DNA of 64,000 bases from Ammoniphilus oxalaticus (lineage in GTDB: Bacteria; Bacillota; Bacilli; Aneurinibacillales; RAOX-1): the NCBI RefSeq assembly GCF_003609605.1, contig NZ_MCHY01000008.1:806001-870000 (forward strand). The letters run 5' to 3'. Positions within the stretch are counted from its first letter, which is position 1, and each line of letters begins with the position of its first letter. This document shows, piece after piece, positions 1 to 9,687 of the stretch. The translations under genes and the position numbers were made by a program. The notes under the pieces are model-generated. The model worked only from the letters and a program-made list of their open reading frames with translations, was not told the origin of the DNA and did no database searches.

Positions 1-1
1 T

Positions 2-325
2 TCCTATCAAGGTTTGTGGTGTTTGCCCTGTGGATATGTGGAATGGAAAGAAGATGTGGAAGAAGCGTGCAAACGAGAGTTTGAAGAAGAAACGGGGCTG
101 CGTGTGGAGCTGGAACGGGTGTATGCGGTCCACTCCAACTTTCACAATCCACAGCAACATACGGTCGGGATCTGGTATTTAATGAAAGAAATGGGGGGAC
201 AGTTGGCTGCCGATGATGATTTGGAACAGGTGGATTTTTTTAGCTATCAGCAATTGCCAGAACTTGCTTTTCCAACGGATCGAAAAGTACTGGATCAGCT
301 AGCGGCAGACGGACTGCTGAAATAG
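2..325 (+). CDS. Nudix hydrolase, 5'-truncated by window edge
   Basis: C-terminal part of a Nudix hydrolase, a family that cleaves nucleoside diphosphates linked to another moiety. The frame is open to the window edge, so the real start lies upstream. A complete Nudix box is readable: G-Y-V-E-W-K-E, seven residues, then REFEEETGL, which fits the G-x5-E-x7-REUxEExGU consensus and supplies the metal-binding glutamates. The residue before the box glycine is Cys (LPCGYVEW), where most relatives have Gly. A beta-rich tail follows (VHSNFHNPQQHTVGIWYL). The substrate cannot be told from sequence. The gene ends 15 bp before sbcD. Confidence 0.88.
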   Translation, partial: SYQGLWCLPCGYVEWKEDVEEACKREFEEETGLRVELERVYAVHSNFHNPQQHTVGIWYLMKEMGGQLAADDDLEQVDFFSYQQLPELAFPTDRKVLDQLAADGLLK

Positions 326-340
326 AAAAAGGGGGAAACG

Positions 341-1501
341 ATGAAGATTTTTCATACGGCCGATTGGCACTTAGGGAAACTGGTCAAGGAAGTGTACATG
401 ACGGAAGATCAGCGTTACGTGTTGGATCAATTTGTGAGCGCGGCTCGCGAGGAAAAACCAGACGTGATTATTATCGCGGGAGATTTATACGACCGCTCAG
501 TCCCGCCGCATGATGCGGTCGCTTTGTTTCACGATATTTTAACCGAGCTCGTTGTTAAGTTGAAGATCCCGGTGTTGGCGATCGCGGGTAATCATGATAG
601 CCCTGAACGAATCCATTTTGCCCATTCGATTATGGAAAAACAAGGCTTGCATATGCGCGGAAAAATCACGACGGAAATGCAACCGATTGTACTGGACGAT
701 GAGCATGGTCCGGTTCATTTTCATCTTGTTCCTTTTGCCGATCCAGGGCAAGTTCGCCACCTTTTCGATGAAGCAGAGGGACCGATTCGGACACACGACG
801 ATGCGATGCGAGCGATTATCGGGCGGCTGAAACAAACGATGGATCCGACGGCCCGTCACGTGTTTGTCGGTCATGCCTTTGTGACGCCGACAGGCGGGCA
901 AGGAGAACACATTTGCGATTCAGAGCGACCACTATCGATCGGTGGAGCGGATACGGTTAGCGCGGAATATTTCGCCGACTTTCATTACACGGCTCTCGGT
1001 CATTTGCATCAGGCGCATTATGTTCGCAATGAAACGATTCAATATGCGGGTTCGCCTTTGAAATATTCGATTAGCGAAGAAAACCATCGCAAAGGTTTTC
1101 ACATCGTGCATCTCGATCAAACGGGACAGATTGAGGTCGAGCGAAGGATGTTGCAGCCGCGTCGCGATCTGCGGACGGTCACAGCGACCATTGACGAGTT
1201 GAAGGAACATCCGCGTTCCGATGATTACGTGTTCGTGTCGTTATTGGATGAACAAGTCGTGTTGTTCCCGATGGAACAAATTCGAGCGGTCTATCCGAAT
1301 GCGATGCATGTCAGTCGGGCCGTGACACACCTTCCAAGCGCATCGACAACATCATCTGTTGAGCGAAAAAATATGGATCCCTTTACGTTATTCCAATCGT
1401 TCGCGGAAGAAATGATCGGAAAAGAACCGCCCGCAGAAATGGAAGAGTTATTCAAGGAAATTTTACAAGAAGTATGGAAGGAAGAGGAGGAGCGCGCATG
1501 A
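341..1501 (+). CDS. sbcD: Exonuclease subunit SbcD (Mre11-type)
   Basis: Nuclease subunit of the SbcCD complex, which opens hairpins and processes protein-blocked DNA ends in the cytoplasm. The 386-residue protein has the calcineurin-like metallophosphoesterase motifs in order: DWHLG near residue 8, GDLYDR near 47, GNHDS near 83, a VGHAF segment near 178 and GHLHQ near 226. These carry the metal-binding Asp, Asn and His residues. Length is normal for the family. The ATG at 341 follows a GGGGGAAACG ribosome site. The stop overlaps the sbcC start (ATGA), so the two are translationally coupled. Confidence 0.97.
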   Translation: MKIFHTADWHLGKLVKEVYMTEDQRYVLDQFVSAAREEKPDVIIIAGDLYDRSVPPHDAVALFHDILTELVVKLKIPVLAIAGNHDSPERIHFAHSIMEKQGLHMRGKITTEMQPIVLDDEHGPVHFHLVPFADPGQVRHLFDEAEGPIRTHDDAMRAIIGRLKQTMDPTARHVFVGHAFVTPTGGQGEHICDSERPLSIGGADTVSAEYFADFHYTALGHLHQAHYVRNETIQYAGSPLKYSISEENHRKGFHIVHLDQTGQIEVERRMLQPRRDLRTVTATIDELKEHPRSDDYVFVSLLDEQVVLFPMEQIRAVYPNAMHVSRAVTHLPSASTTSSVERKNMDPFTLFQSFAEEMIGKEPPAEMEELFKEILQEVWKEEEERA

Positions 1502-4500
1502 GACCGTTAAAAATGACGATGACCGCGTTTGGCCCTTATCGCGACCACCAAAAGATTGACTTTTCTGAAATTAAAGATTACCAGTTGTTTGTCATCTCGG
1601 GGAAAACAGGGGCGGGCAAAACGACCATTTTTGACGCGCTTTGTTTTGCGATCTATGGGGAAGCGAATGGGGAAGATCGACGTGAAACGCGACTTTTGCG
1701 CAGCGATTTTGCCGATGATGAGACGTATACGTCGGTGGAGTTGGATTTCGAATTGCGGGGTCGCCAGTATCGGGTGATTCGGGAATTGCCGCACGTGAAA
1801 GAAGGTCGCAAAACAGCGAGCGGGGGAAAAGCGGAACTGTATGAAATTACGACAGGAACACCGATCCCCTTTTTAGATAAATTTTATAAGCGGGAAGTCG
1901 ATCGCAGCTTAGTCGAACTGGTCGGTTTGGACAAAGATCAATTTTCGCAAATTGTGATGTTGCCGCAAGGGGAATTTCGCAAGTTATTGACATCGGAAAC
2001 CGATAACAAAGAGCAAATCTTGCGCCGCATTTTCAAAACGGATTCGTTCAAAATGATTACAGAAGCGCTTGATCGCCGTCGAAGAGCGGCAATGGACAAA
2101 GCCCGTGAAAAGCGGGGACAGCTGGACCTTTACATTGAACAAATTTCGACGACACTTGAGCGCCGCGACGACTCCGAGTTGTTTGCGACGTTAGCCGAAG
2201 AACATTACAGTCCGCAACAGGTGATCCATGGCTTAGCCGAGGAGATTCAATTTTACTTAGGACGCGGGCAAGCGATCAAACAACAACTGGACCAGGCGGA
2301 TGCCACCTATAAACAGAAAGAAGCGGCGCTTCATGCCGCCAAAGCGCTCAATGAACGTTTCGCATTGTTGGAAAGTTATCAGAGTCAATCGGTCCAATTG
2401 GAACAGCGACAAGCGGAGATGAAGGAGCAAGAAGGGCGTTTGCGACAAGCGGAAAAAGCGTCCTTTATCGAACCGTATGAGCAGCAATTTTTGACGAGTC
2501 AAGAACAGGCAAGGCAAAGGAAAGGCCAGTTCGAGCAAAAAACGAACGCGTTGCAAGCGGCCCAGACAGCGATTGAGCAAGCGGAACAATTTTTTCAACA
2601 AGAGGCGGAAAAAGAGACGGCGCGCGAACAAGCAAAGAGGCAGGTTCAACAGCTGGCGGAGTGGGCCCCTGCTGTGGCCAAATTGGCAGAAAGAAAGCAA
2701 CATCTGCTGAAACAGCGCCACCAATTACAACACATCGAACAACAGCTAGAGCAACGCGAGGCGCAAATGAAAACGTTGCAAACGAATGGCGAGTCGTTAA
2801 AACAGATGATCCGACAAGCGGAAGAACAGCTCGAACAACTGCCTGTTTGGCAAAAGAAACAAATGGACGCCGCCGCGCGGGAAAAACTGCTGAAACAGCA
2901 TCTGGACAATCTGCGGGAGGCTGAACGGTTACGGCAACAGGAAGCGACAGAGGCGAGCAACTTCAAGCAATTACATACGGCTTACGAACAGCTTGAAGCC
3001 GATTGGTTAGCGGGGCAAGCGAGTATGCTGGCCCAGTCATTGCAGGCGGGCGATCCCTGCCCCGTTTGCGGCAGTCATGACCATCCTGAAAAAGCGGGAG
3101 GCGGCGAAGGTGAAGGCCAACTGCCAACGAAGGAACAATTGGATGAGCTTAGGGAGAAGCGGGATCGTCAATCCGCAGCCCAACAACGAGTGGGGGCGCT
3201 GCTGGCTGCATTGCGCATGACGATGCAGCAAGAGCGGGAGCAGATCGGTCAGGTGGAGGATATTGCGTCCGCTTATGAACAAGCAAAACGAGCCCATGCC
3301 GAAGCGACCGCGGCGCTCCAACAATTGGAACAGACACACCGCCAGCTGACTCACAACCGAAGCCGATTTACTGAGCTAGAAGCCCAGCTTACTGAACAAC
3401 AAACGGAGCAGGAAGCGGAGCGAAAAAAGCATCAAGCGCTTCAGGTGGAATATTCAACAGAGGTTGCTGTGCTCAAAAATGATTTACAAGCGATTCCAGA
3501 GCAAGTTCGAGAATTGGAACAGTTGCAAGCGAAGCTACGTGAGGCAAAGCAAGCGTCTGATGCCTTGGAAGCAAGCTGGAAACAAGCCCAAGAAACGCGC
3601 CAGCAAGCGCAAATCAAGTTAACCAGGGCAGAGAGCGAACAACAAAGCGCGAGCAACGCCTTGCAAGAGGCTGAGCAACAACAACGGAACCATGCTGAAG
3701 TGTATGAGCGCGAATGGAAATTAGCCGAATTTGAAACAGAACAGCACTATCAGGCGGCAAAATTAGACCGTGATCGTCGTGAACAGCTACGGCAGGAAAT
3801 CGAAACGTACAAGACAAAGCTGCATACGGCGCGGACCCAATTAACGGAGATCCAAAGCGAGCTAGCGGGCAAGCAACGGCAGGATCTCGAACAGTTAAGC
3901 GCTGAAGTCAATCAGTGGGAAATTCAGCGCAACCAATATGTAGAAGATTTGCACCGCGCGCAGCGGGCCCGCGAAGACGCTGTGAAATTGAAGGATCAGA
4001 TTTCACGCTTGTACGCCGCGTCGGGTGAGGCTGCCCAGGAAGCGCAGATGATTGTTCATCTGCACGATTTGGTGCGCGGCGATAACGAATACAGACTTTC
4101 GTTTGAACGCTACTTACAAATTGCCTACTTAGAATCAATCATTGAAGCGGCAAACGTTCGCTTACAGAAAATGACGAATGGGCAGTTCCAACTCGATCGT
4201 CGGGCAGATCGGGAAGCGCGCGGACGACAGAGCGGACTCGGGTTAGATGTGTTGGACGCCTACACTGGTCAATATCGTGATGTGAAATCACTGTCCGGAG
4301 GGGAAAAGTTCAAAGCTTCCTTGTGTCTAGCCTTAGGCTTATCCGATGTGATCCAAGCCCATGACGGCGGAATCTCGATCGAGACGATGTTTATTGATGA
4401 GGGATTCGGTTCTTTAGATGAAGAATCGTTGCAGGAAGCGGTTGACATTTTGGTGGAATTGCAACAATCGGGACGCACAATAGGGGTCATTTCTCACGTG

Positions 4501-4587
4501 CAAGAATTAAAAGATGCTATCCCTGCGGTGTTAGAAGTGCAGAAAACGAGGGAAGGCTACAGTCAAGCGCAATTTATAATCCGATAA
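1498..4587 (+). CDS. sbcC: Exonuclease subunit SbcC (Rad50-type ATPase)
   Basis: SMC-like ATPase partner of SbcD. Of 1029 residues, the N-terminal lobe has Walker A GKTGAGKT (about 35-42), followed by a Gln/Glu-rich coiled coil, a zinc-hook CPVC (about 521-524) at the turn, and a returning coil. The C-terminal lobe has LSGGEK (about 932) and Walker B ending IDEGFGSLD (about 964). The start at 1498 is chosen over an in-frame ATG at 1474 because AGGAGG lies just upstream, the product begins MRPLKMTMTAFGPY as in relatives, and it gives the usual ATGA overlap with sbcD. Confidence 0.97.
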   Translation: MRPLKMTMTAFGPYRDHQKIDFSEIKDYQLFVISGKTGAGKTTIFDALCFAIYGEANGEDRRETRLLRSDFADDETYTSVELDFELRGRQYRVIRELPHVKEGRKTASGGKAELYEITTGTPIPFLDKFYKREVDRSLVELVGLDKDQFSQIVMLPQGEFRKLLTSETDNKEQILRRIFKTDSFKMITEALDRRRRAAMDKAREKRGQLDLYIEQISTTLERRDDSELFATLAEEHYSPQQVIHGLAEEIQFYLGRGQAIKQQLDQADATYKQKEAALHAAKALNERFALLESYQSQSVQLEQRQAEMKEQEGRLRQAEKASFIEPYEQQFLTSQEQARQRKGQFEQKTNALQAAQTAIEQAEQFFQQEAEKETAREQAKRQVQQLAEWAPAVAKLAERKQHLLKQRHQLQHIEQQLEQREAQMKTLQTNGESLKQMIRQAEEQLEQLPVWQKKQMDAAAREKLLKQHLDNLREAERLRQQEATEASNFKQLHTAYEQLEADWLAGQASMLAQSLQAGDPCPVCGSHDHPEKAGGGEGEGQLPTKEQLDELREKRDRQSAAQQRVGALLAALRMTMQQEREQIGQVEDIASAYEQAKRAHAEATAALQQLEQTHRQLTHNRSRFTELEAQLTEQQTEQEAERKKHQALQVEYSTEVAVLKNDLQAIPEQVRELEQLQAKLREAKQASDALEASWKQAQETRQQAQIKLTRAESEQQSASNALQEAEQQQRNHAEVYEREWKLAEFETEQHYQAAKLDRDRREQLRQEIETYKTKLHTARTQLTEIQSELAGKQRQDLEQLSAEVNQWEIQRNQYVEDLHRAQRAREDAVKLKDQISRLYAASGEAAQEAQMIVHLHDLVRGDNEYRLSFERYLQIAYLESIIEAANVRLQKMTNGQFQLDRRADREARGRQSGLGLDVLDAYTGQYRDVKSLSGGEKFKASLCLALGLSDVIQAHDGGISIETMFIDEGFGSLDEESLQEAVDILVELQQSGRTIGVISHVQELKDAIPAVLEVQKTREGYSQAQFIIR

Positions 4588-4711
4588 AGATATCGCGGCG
4601 GAGGGGCCCCTGGCGTTTTTCAGCGAAGGGATTTGAGCAGGATTGAAAAACGGTAAGGGACGGCCTATTTGGTTGTAGCTTAATTATTATCCGAATTGGA
4701 GGCTGAAAAAC

Positions 4712-5287
4712 TTGTCAGAACGACGTTTTGATCCCGCAAAATTTGCGAAATTAGACAATCCAGAGCGGCGAAAAGCGTTGCCGCCAAAAAAGTTGCTAGG
4801 TATGCTGGCTATCCAGGAAAATGATGACATCCTTGATTTAGGCGCGGGTACCGGCTACTTTTCGTTACCCGCGGCGACAATGACCAAAGGAACGATCTAT
4901 GCCCTTGATGTGGAACCGCAAATGTTAGAGATGTTGAAGGAACGAAGCGCTGAGCAGGGGGTCGTCAACATTCAGTTTATAGAAGGAAAGATCGAGGAGC
5001 TGCCGCTTGCGGATGCGTTGGTGGACCATGTAATCGCCTCGTATGTACTGCATGAAATTGACCCATTGTCAGCCGGATTAACCGAGATTCATCGCGCATT
5101 AAAAAAGGGCGGCAAATGCCTCTGTTTAGAATGGGAGAAAAAAGAGACGGAACAAGGCCCCCCGCTGCATCACCGTATTCATTCCAGTGATCTGCAACAA
5201 GCGATGGAAGCGGCAGGCTTTACGATTATCGAAAAGTCATTTCCAACGGATCAACACTACATTTTGATCGCTCAAAAGAACGGCTGA
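4712..5287 (+). CDS. Class I SAM-dependent methyltransferase
   Basis: A 191-residue methyltransferase with the SAM-binding motif DLGAGTGYF (about 42-50), the acidic residue of motif II (LDVEPQML) and a post-motif region SYVLHEIDPL. It resembles the UbiE/Methyltransf_11 group, but the methyl acceptor cannot be named. Translation starts at TTG 4712, preceded by TTGGAGG. The spacer from sbcC (124 bp) shows no strong terminator, so co-transcription is possible. Confidence 0.9.
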   Translation: MSERRFDPAKFAKLDNPERRKALPPKKLLGMLAIQENDDILDLGAGTGYFSLPAATMTKGTIYALDVEPQMLEMLKERSAEQGVVNIQFIEGKIEELPLADALVDHVIASYVLHEIDPLSAGLTEIHRALKKGGKCLCLEWEKKETEQGPPLHHRIHSSDLQQAMEAAGFTIIEKSFPTDQHYILIAQKNG

Positions 5288-5314
5288 CGGACGGGGACGG
5301 AGGGGAGTGGACGT

Positions 5315-5626
5315 GTAAAGGCCTCAACTCCCGTTACAGCGCTGGAATCATCGCGATTGCCCGCTGTAGTGGCCTGAAGTCCCTTTACAATCGCCGCCAG
5401 CCTGCGAATTCGTTGGCGGTTCCCGTTTGTAAAGGCCTCAACTCCCGTTACAGCGCTGGAATCAACGGTGTTGCCCGCTGTAGTGGTCCGAAGTCCCTTT
5501 ACAATCGCCGCCAGCCCGAATTCGTTGGCGATTCCCGTTTGTAAGGGTCTCAACTCCCGTTACAGCGCTGGAATCATCGTCATTGTCCGCTGTAGTGGTC
5601 CGAAGTCCCTTTACAATCGCCGCCAA
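5315..5626. repeat. Three tandem ~113-bp units with 86-bp hairpin-forming core
   Basis: An 86-bp core occurs at 5315-5400, 5429-5514 and 5541-5626 with few differences. The copies are separated by 28- and 26-bp linkers that are also related (GAATTCGTTGGCG). The periods are 114 and 112 bp, so reading frames are not kept and this is not protein coding. Each core starts GTAAAGG...TTACAGCG and ends with the inverted counterpart GCTGTA...CCTTTAC, so each can fold into a long imperfect stem-loop. A degenerate linker follows the last copy up to about 5660. It is probably a dispersed intergenic repeat. Confidence 0.85.
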
Positions 5627-5718
5627 TCGCAAATTCAGTCGAACTTGCATTGGATTCCCCTGTAGCCAAGCAAAGATGCGCTATAATGGGGAAAAATGGC
5701 GAGGGAGAGGGATCGGGG

Positions 5719-6495
5719 TTGTTACCGTATGAGATTGTATTTTTCGATATTGATGGAACGCTTTTAAATGAACAACAGCAAATTCCAGAGGACACCAAAG
5801 CGGCCATTCGACAGTTGCAAAAATCAAGTGTGGAGGTCGTTTTGGCTACGGGTCGAGCGCCTTACCATTTGCTGGATATCGCGGAGGAACTTGGGATTGA
5901 TTCACACATCAGCTTTAACGGGACCTATGCGATTCATCACGGTCGAGTGATCCATTCACAACCACTGCCCATCGCAGCGGTCGAATCCGTGCGCGCCTTT
6001 GCTCGGGAACATAATCATCGACTGGTTTACCTTGGGGACAAGCAATATGTGGCGAGTCATCAGCAAGATGAAAAGATTGAGCAATCTTTTGTGGAGTTGG
6101 AACTTGCTGTTCCTGCTTACGACGCTCAATTTTCCCAGACGAACGATGTATACCAGATCGTAATCTATGGCGATCAGCAGTTGCAGCAAACGTATCAACA
6201 TCAATTTTCGGAATTGAATTTTGTACGCTGGCATCCACAGGCGTTTGATGTGATTCGGGCTGACACATCCAAAGCGGGCGGGATTGAAACGCTACTCGCT
6301 CACCTAAATATCTCCCGCGAAAAAGCGGTCGCGTTTGGAGATGGCCTCAATGATCGAGAAATGCTCGCTTATGTGGGAATGGGGATTGCAATGGGGAACG
6401 CTCATGAGGAGTTGAAATCGTTAGCTGATTTTACGACAAAGCATGTGAACGACGGGGGAATTACGCACGGTCTGCAAAAAATAGGAATGATTTAA
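5719..6495 (+). CDS. Cof-type HAD family hydrolase
   Basis: Cytosolic haloacid-dehalogenase phosphatase of the Cof/YwpJ type (258 residues). It has the nucleophile motif FDIDGTLL near residue 9, a Ser/Thr motif in VLATGRAPYH, a C2 cap region and the metal-binding motif GDGLNDREML. Such enzymes dephosphorylate sugar phosphates or cofactors such as FMN or PLP; the substrate is unknown. TTG 5719 is preferred because GAGGGAGAGGG lies just upstream and the product begins directly at the first strand of the fold. An upstream in-frame ATG at 5686 overlaps a TATAAT box (5682-5687). Confidence 0.9.
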   Translation: MLPYEIVFFDIDGTLLNEQQQIPEDTKAAIRQLQKSSVEVVLATGRAPYHLLDIAEELGIDSHISFNGTYAIHHGRVIHSQPLPIAAVESVRAFAREHNHRLVYLGDKQYVASHQQDEKIEQSFVELELAVPAYDAQFSQTNDVYQIVIYGDQQLQQTYQHQFSELNFVRWHPQAFDVIRADTSKAGGIETLLAHLNISREKAVAFGDGLNDREMLAYVGMGIAMGNAHEELKSLADFTTKHVNDGGITHGLQKIGMI

Positions 6496-6544
6496 GCGGA
6501 AAGAGTCGCATGAACAACAGGATTTGGCTGACGAATCAATAATC

Positions 6545-6581
6545 AAAATCACCCACGCCGAAAAGGTAGGGTGATTTTTTT
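6545..6581 (+). terminator. Rho-independent terminator after HAD gene
   Basis: AATCACCC pairs with GGGTGATT across a 14-nt loop and is followed by a run of T. Confidence 0.85.
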
Positions 6582-6665
6582 AGTACGCGAACTATTTCTA
6601 AGCTTCGATAGAAAGACGCCCCCTTTGCCATGAAACACAATAATTTAATCTCTAGAAGCGCTACC

Positions 6666-6695
6666 TTTACATACCCTACAAGGGTATAGTACAAT
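6666..6695 (+). promoter_or_regulatory. csoR-copA promoter with CsoR operator
   Basis: A perfect 7-3-7 inverted repeat ATACCCT-ACA-AGGGTAT (6671-6687) matches the known CsoR operator type. It sits between a -35 box TTTACA (6666-6671) and a -10 box TACAAT (6690-6695), spacer 18. Bound repressor would block RNA polymerase, and Cu(I) would release it. The placement directly upstream of csoR and copA supports autoregulation of the operon. Confidence 0.88.
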
Positions 6696-6772
6696 CTAGG
6701 TAAGCTACTTTTAGCGCTCATTGGATGAAATCGATCTATTTCCATAAAATAAGTGAAAAGGTAGGCTGGTCC

Positions 6773-7102
6773 ATGGCTGATAAAGAACAAGATAAACAGG
6801 GTAACGATGAAGAACGAACGGCGAAGAGGAAAAGTGGTTCGTCTGATAAAACAAAAAAGAACTTGGCAACGCGACTAAATCGGATCGAAGGTCAAATTAG
6901 AGGGATCAAAGGGATGATTGAAAAAGATGTCTACTGCGATGATGTGCTTAATCAAATTGCCGCGGCTCAATCTGCTTTGAATTCGGTTGGAAAAATCTTG
7001 CTGGAATCTCATTTGAGAAGCTGTGTGACAGAACGCATTCAAAAGGGAGACAGTGAGGTCATCGATGAATTGTTAAAAACGGTCCATAAATTGTTGAAAT
7101 AG
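6773..7102 (+). CDS. csoR: Copper-sensing repressor CsoR
   Basis: Four-helix DNA-binding copper sensor (109 residues). The Cu(I) ligands Cys55, His80 and Cys84 keep the exact C-x24-H-x3-C spacing of B. subtilis CsoR. The body (RLNRIEGQIRGIKGMIEKD, AAAQSALNSVG) is typical. The N-terminus is a long charged, probably disordered extension. ATG 6773 is preferred over an in-frame ATG at 6725, because AAAGGTAGG lies 8 bp upstream. It lies 39 bp ahead of copA and behind the CsoR operator, so it most likely represses its own operon. Confidence 0.93.
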   Translation: MADKEQDKQGNDEERTAKRKSGSSDKTKKNLATRLNRIEGQIRGIKGMIEKDVYCDDVLNQIAAAQSALNSVGKILLESHLRSCVTERIQKGDSEVIDELLKTVHKLLK

Positions 7103-7141
7103 TTTTGAAGGCCCACAAACCTTAGTTAAGGAGGGAGCGAG

Positions 7142-9583
7142 ATGGCCGTTGAAATGAAAGTGAGAAATGAAACGGAAGCAGCGTCAATAGAGAGCGTTGC
7201 GCTCGGCATTTCAGGAATGACCTGCGCTGCTTGTTCGAATCGCGTTGAAAAAGTCTTGTCGAGAACGGAAGGGATTCAGAAAGTAGGTGTCAATCTGGCC
7301 ACCGAAAAAGCTGTGATCGAATATGACAAGAAACGGATCTCAATGGATCAAATTCTCGAAAAAATCGAACAAACAGGCTATCAGGTGAAGACCGAAAAAA
7401 TAACGCTGCAGGTGAACGGGATGACTTGCGCCGCTTGCGTCAATCGCGTAGAAAAAGTGTTGAGCCGAGTGGACGGCGTCACGAAAGCAGTGGTCAATTT
7501 ATCGACGGAAACGGCAAGCGTTGAATTTATTCCAGCGCAAACGGAGCTCAGCGCGTTGATTGCTGTGATTAAACGAGCGGGCTTTGACGCGAAGCTAAAA
7601 ACGGAGGCGGCTGCGGCTGAAGAGCAGCATCAGAAGGAAGAACAGTTGAAGCAACTACGGCTAAAATTTATTGTAGGAGCGATCATTTCCGCTTTTTTCT
7701 TGATTCAAATGGTCGCGGACATTTCAATGGAATACGGACGCGCCTTCAATTTTCATATGAATCCGTGGCTGCAATTGGCGTTAGCGACCCCCGTGCAGTT
7801 TTATGTCGGAGGGAGTTATTATCGCGATGCGTATAACTCCGTTCGCGGGGGGAGCGCCAACATGGCGGTACTTGTCGTGCTAGGAACTTCCGCGGCTTAT
7901 CTTTACAGTATCGTCGTAACCTTGCTTGGGACGGGACAGATGTTGTATTTTGAAGCGGCAGTGGTCGTGCTCACCTTGATTATCCTTGGAAAAATGTTGG
8001 AAACGCGGGCGAAAGGTCAAACATCGGCAGCGATCAAAACGTTGATGGGGCTGCAAGCGAAAACGGCCCGTGTGATTCGGGATGGCGTGGAAATGGATAT
8101 TCCAATTGAAGACGCGCTAGCGGGGGACCTCATTTTTGTGCGGGCGGGCGAGAGGATTCCTGTCGATGGAACAGTCATTGAAGGAAATAGTTCGGTTGAT
8201 GAATCGATGTTAACCGGCGAAAGTATGCCTGTCGTAAAAAATAGCGGTGATGCGGTGATCGGGGCGACGGTGAATAAACACGGTTCTTTAACAATCAAAG
8301 CGGAAAAGGTAGGAAAAGAAACGGCCCTCGCCCAGATTATTAAGTTGGTTGAAGACGCGCAAGGGTCGAAAGCGCCCATTCAACGTCTCGCGGATACGAT
8401 CTCAGGGATTTTTGTGCCGATCGTTGTCGGGATTGCATTGCTCACGTTTGCGGTTACGTATTTCGTTGTTGGCTTCACAGCCGCTTTGGTTAGTACGGTG
8501 GCCGTGTTGGTCATCGCTTGTCCTTGCGCCTTAGGGTTGGCGACGCCGACCGCCGTGATGGTCGGTACAGGGAAGGGCGCGGAAAACGGCATTTTGATCA
8601 AAGGCGCTGAACATTTGGAGCGCGCTCATCGCATTACAACGGTACTGTTAGATAAAACGGGTACGATTACAAAAGGGGAACCCGAAGTGACCGACCTAAT
8701 TGCGTTCGGCGGTTTGTCGGACGAAAAGCTTCTTCAACTCGCGGCTTCAGCTGAAAAAGGATCCGAACATCATTTAGGTAAAGCGATTGTCAACCTAGCT
8801 GAAGAGAAACAATTGCCGCTTCAAAACGTCACAAACTTCCAGGCAATACCCGGGTACGGTATTCAAGTCGAAATTGATAACGAGCTTGTTTTAATCGGGA
8901 ATAAGCGGCTAATGGCGCAACATAACGTCGCGCTTTTAGATGAAACGTTGTCCCAATTGAAGGCGCTTGAAGCGCAAGCGAAAACAGCTGTACTGATTGC
9001 GATCAACAACAATGTGTCGGGCATGATTGCGGTCGCTGATACGGTAAAGGAGACGTCTGCGGAAGCGATTAGCCAATTGAAAAAGCTTGGCTTAGAAGTG
9101 TTGATGATCACAGGGGACAATCGTTTGACAGCGGAAGCGATTGCCGAGCAAGTCGGGATTGAGCGTGTGCTTGCGGAAGTGTTACCTGAGGACAAGTCTG
9201 CGGAAGTGGAACGGCTCAAGCAAGCAGGAAAAATTGTGGCGATGGTTGGCGATGGGATCAATGATGCGCCCGCGTTGGCTGCCGCTGATGTTGGAATCGC
9301 GATCGGAACAGGGACAGATGTGGCGATGGAAGCGGCAGATGTAACCTTGATGCGCGGGGATCTCATGGGCATCGTCGATACGGTGCGTTTGTCCAAAGCG
9401 ACGATCCGAAAAATTCGCCAAAATCTATTTTGGGCGTTTGCGTACAATGTCGTGCTCATTCCCGTTGCGGCGTTTGGACTGCTTAATCCCATTCTTGCTG
9501 GCGCCGCGATGTCATTTAGTTCCGTCTCTGTCGTCGGTAACACGTTATTTTTGCGAAAGTGGAAACCGATTCGATCGGCTTGA
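7142..9583 (+). CDS. copA: Cu(I)-exporting P1B-type ATPase CopA
   Basis: Membrane copper exporter, 813 residues. Two N-terminal heavy-metal domains carry GMTCAAC motifs (C28/C31 and C96/C99). Then come the membrane helices, the actuator motif TGES, the transmembrane CPC metal site (460-462), the phosphorylation motif DKTGT (Asp504), an HP dipeptide region, and the hinge [10 protein letters not shown] (near 704). The order and length are those of bacterial CopA. AAGGAGGG precedes the ATG. No copZ chaperone gene is adjacent, unlike the B. subtilis copZA operon. Confidence 0.97.
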   Translation: MAVEMKVRNETEAASIESVALGISGMTCAACSNRVEKVLSRTEGIQKVGVNLATEKAVIEYDKKRISMDQILEKIEQTGYQVKTEKITLQVNGMTCAACVNRVEKVLSRVDGVTKAVVNLSTETASVEFIPAQTELSALIAVIKRAGFDAKLKTEAAAAEEQHQKEEQLKQLRLKFIVGAIISAFFLIQMVADISMEYGRAFNFHMNPWLQLALATPVQFYVGGSYYRDAYNSVRGGSANMAVLVVLGTSAAYLYSIVVTLLGTGQMLYFEAAVVVLTLIILGKMLETRAKGQTSAAIKTLMGLQAKTARVIRDGVEMDIPIEDALAGDLIFVRAGERIPVDGTVIEGNSSVDESMLTGESMPVVKNSGDAVIGATVNKHGSLTIKAEKVGKETALAQIIKLVEDAQGSKAPIQRLADTISGIFVPIVVGIALLTFAVTYFVVGFTAALVSTVAVLVIACPCALGLATPTAVMVGTGKGAENGILIKGAEHLERAHRITTVLLDKTGTITKGEPEVTDLIAFGGLSDEKLLQLAASAEKGSEHHLGKAIVNLAEEKQLPLQNVTNFQAIPGYGIQVEIDNELVLIGNKRLMAQHNVALLDETLSQLKALEAQAKTAVLIAINNNVSGMIAVADTVKETSAEAISQLKKLGLEVLMITGDNRLTAEAIAEQVGIERVLAEVLPEDKSAEVERLKQAGKIVAMVGDGINDAPALAAADVGIAIGTGTDVAMEAADVTLMRGDLMGIVDTVRLSKATIRKIRQNLFWAFAYNVVLIPVAAFGLLNPILAGAAMSFSSVSVVGNTLFLRKWKPIRSA

Positions 9584-9590
9584 TGGTTAT

Positions 9591-9632
9591 AGACCAAACC
9601 TCCTTTTTTACGGAGGCGCGGTCTTATTTTTT
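9591..9632 (+). terminator. Terminator of csoR-copA
   Basis: AGACC...CCTCC pairs with GGAGG...GGTCT with a small internal mismatch, then TATTTTTT. Confidence 0.8.
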
Positions 9633-9687
9633 CGCATCAAGCAATAGTAAATTTGGGTAAAATGACCTCATTTAAAGGAGAAAAGGT

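Noticed and set aside
1474-1497. Upstream ATG for SbcC
   Set aside because: It lies before the AGGAGG site and adds residues absent from the family.
2257-3656. Several long minus-strand ORFs across sbcC
   Set aside because: Shadows of the Gln/Glu-rich coiled-coil codons on the other strand.
5315-5626. CRISPR array
   Set aside because: Repeats are 86 bp, spacers are related to each other and there are only three units; no cas genes nearby.
5272-5650. Minus-strand ORFs with repeated KGLRTTTAGN...SSAVTGVEA segments
   Set aside because: They are translations of the tandem DNA repeat. The 112/114-bp periods break the frame between copies and there is no ribosome site.
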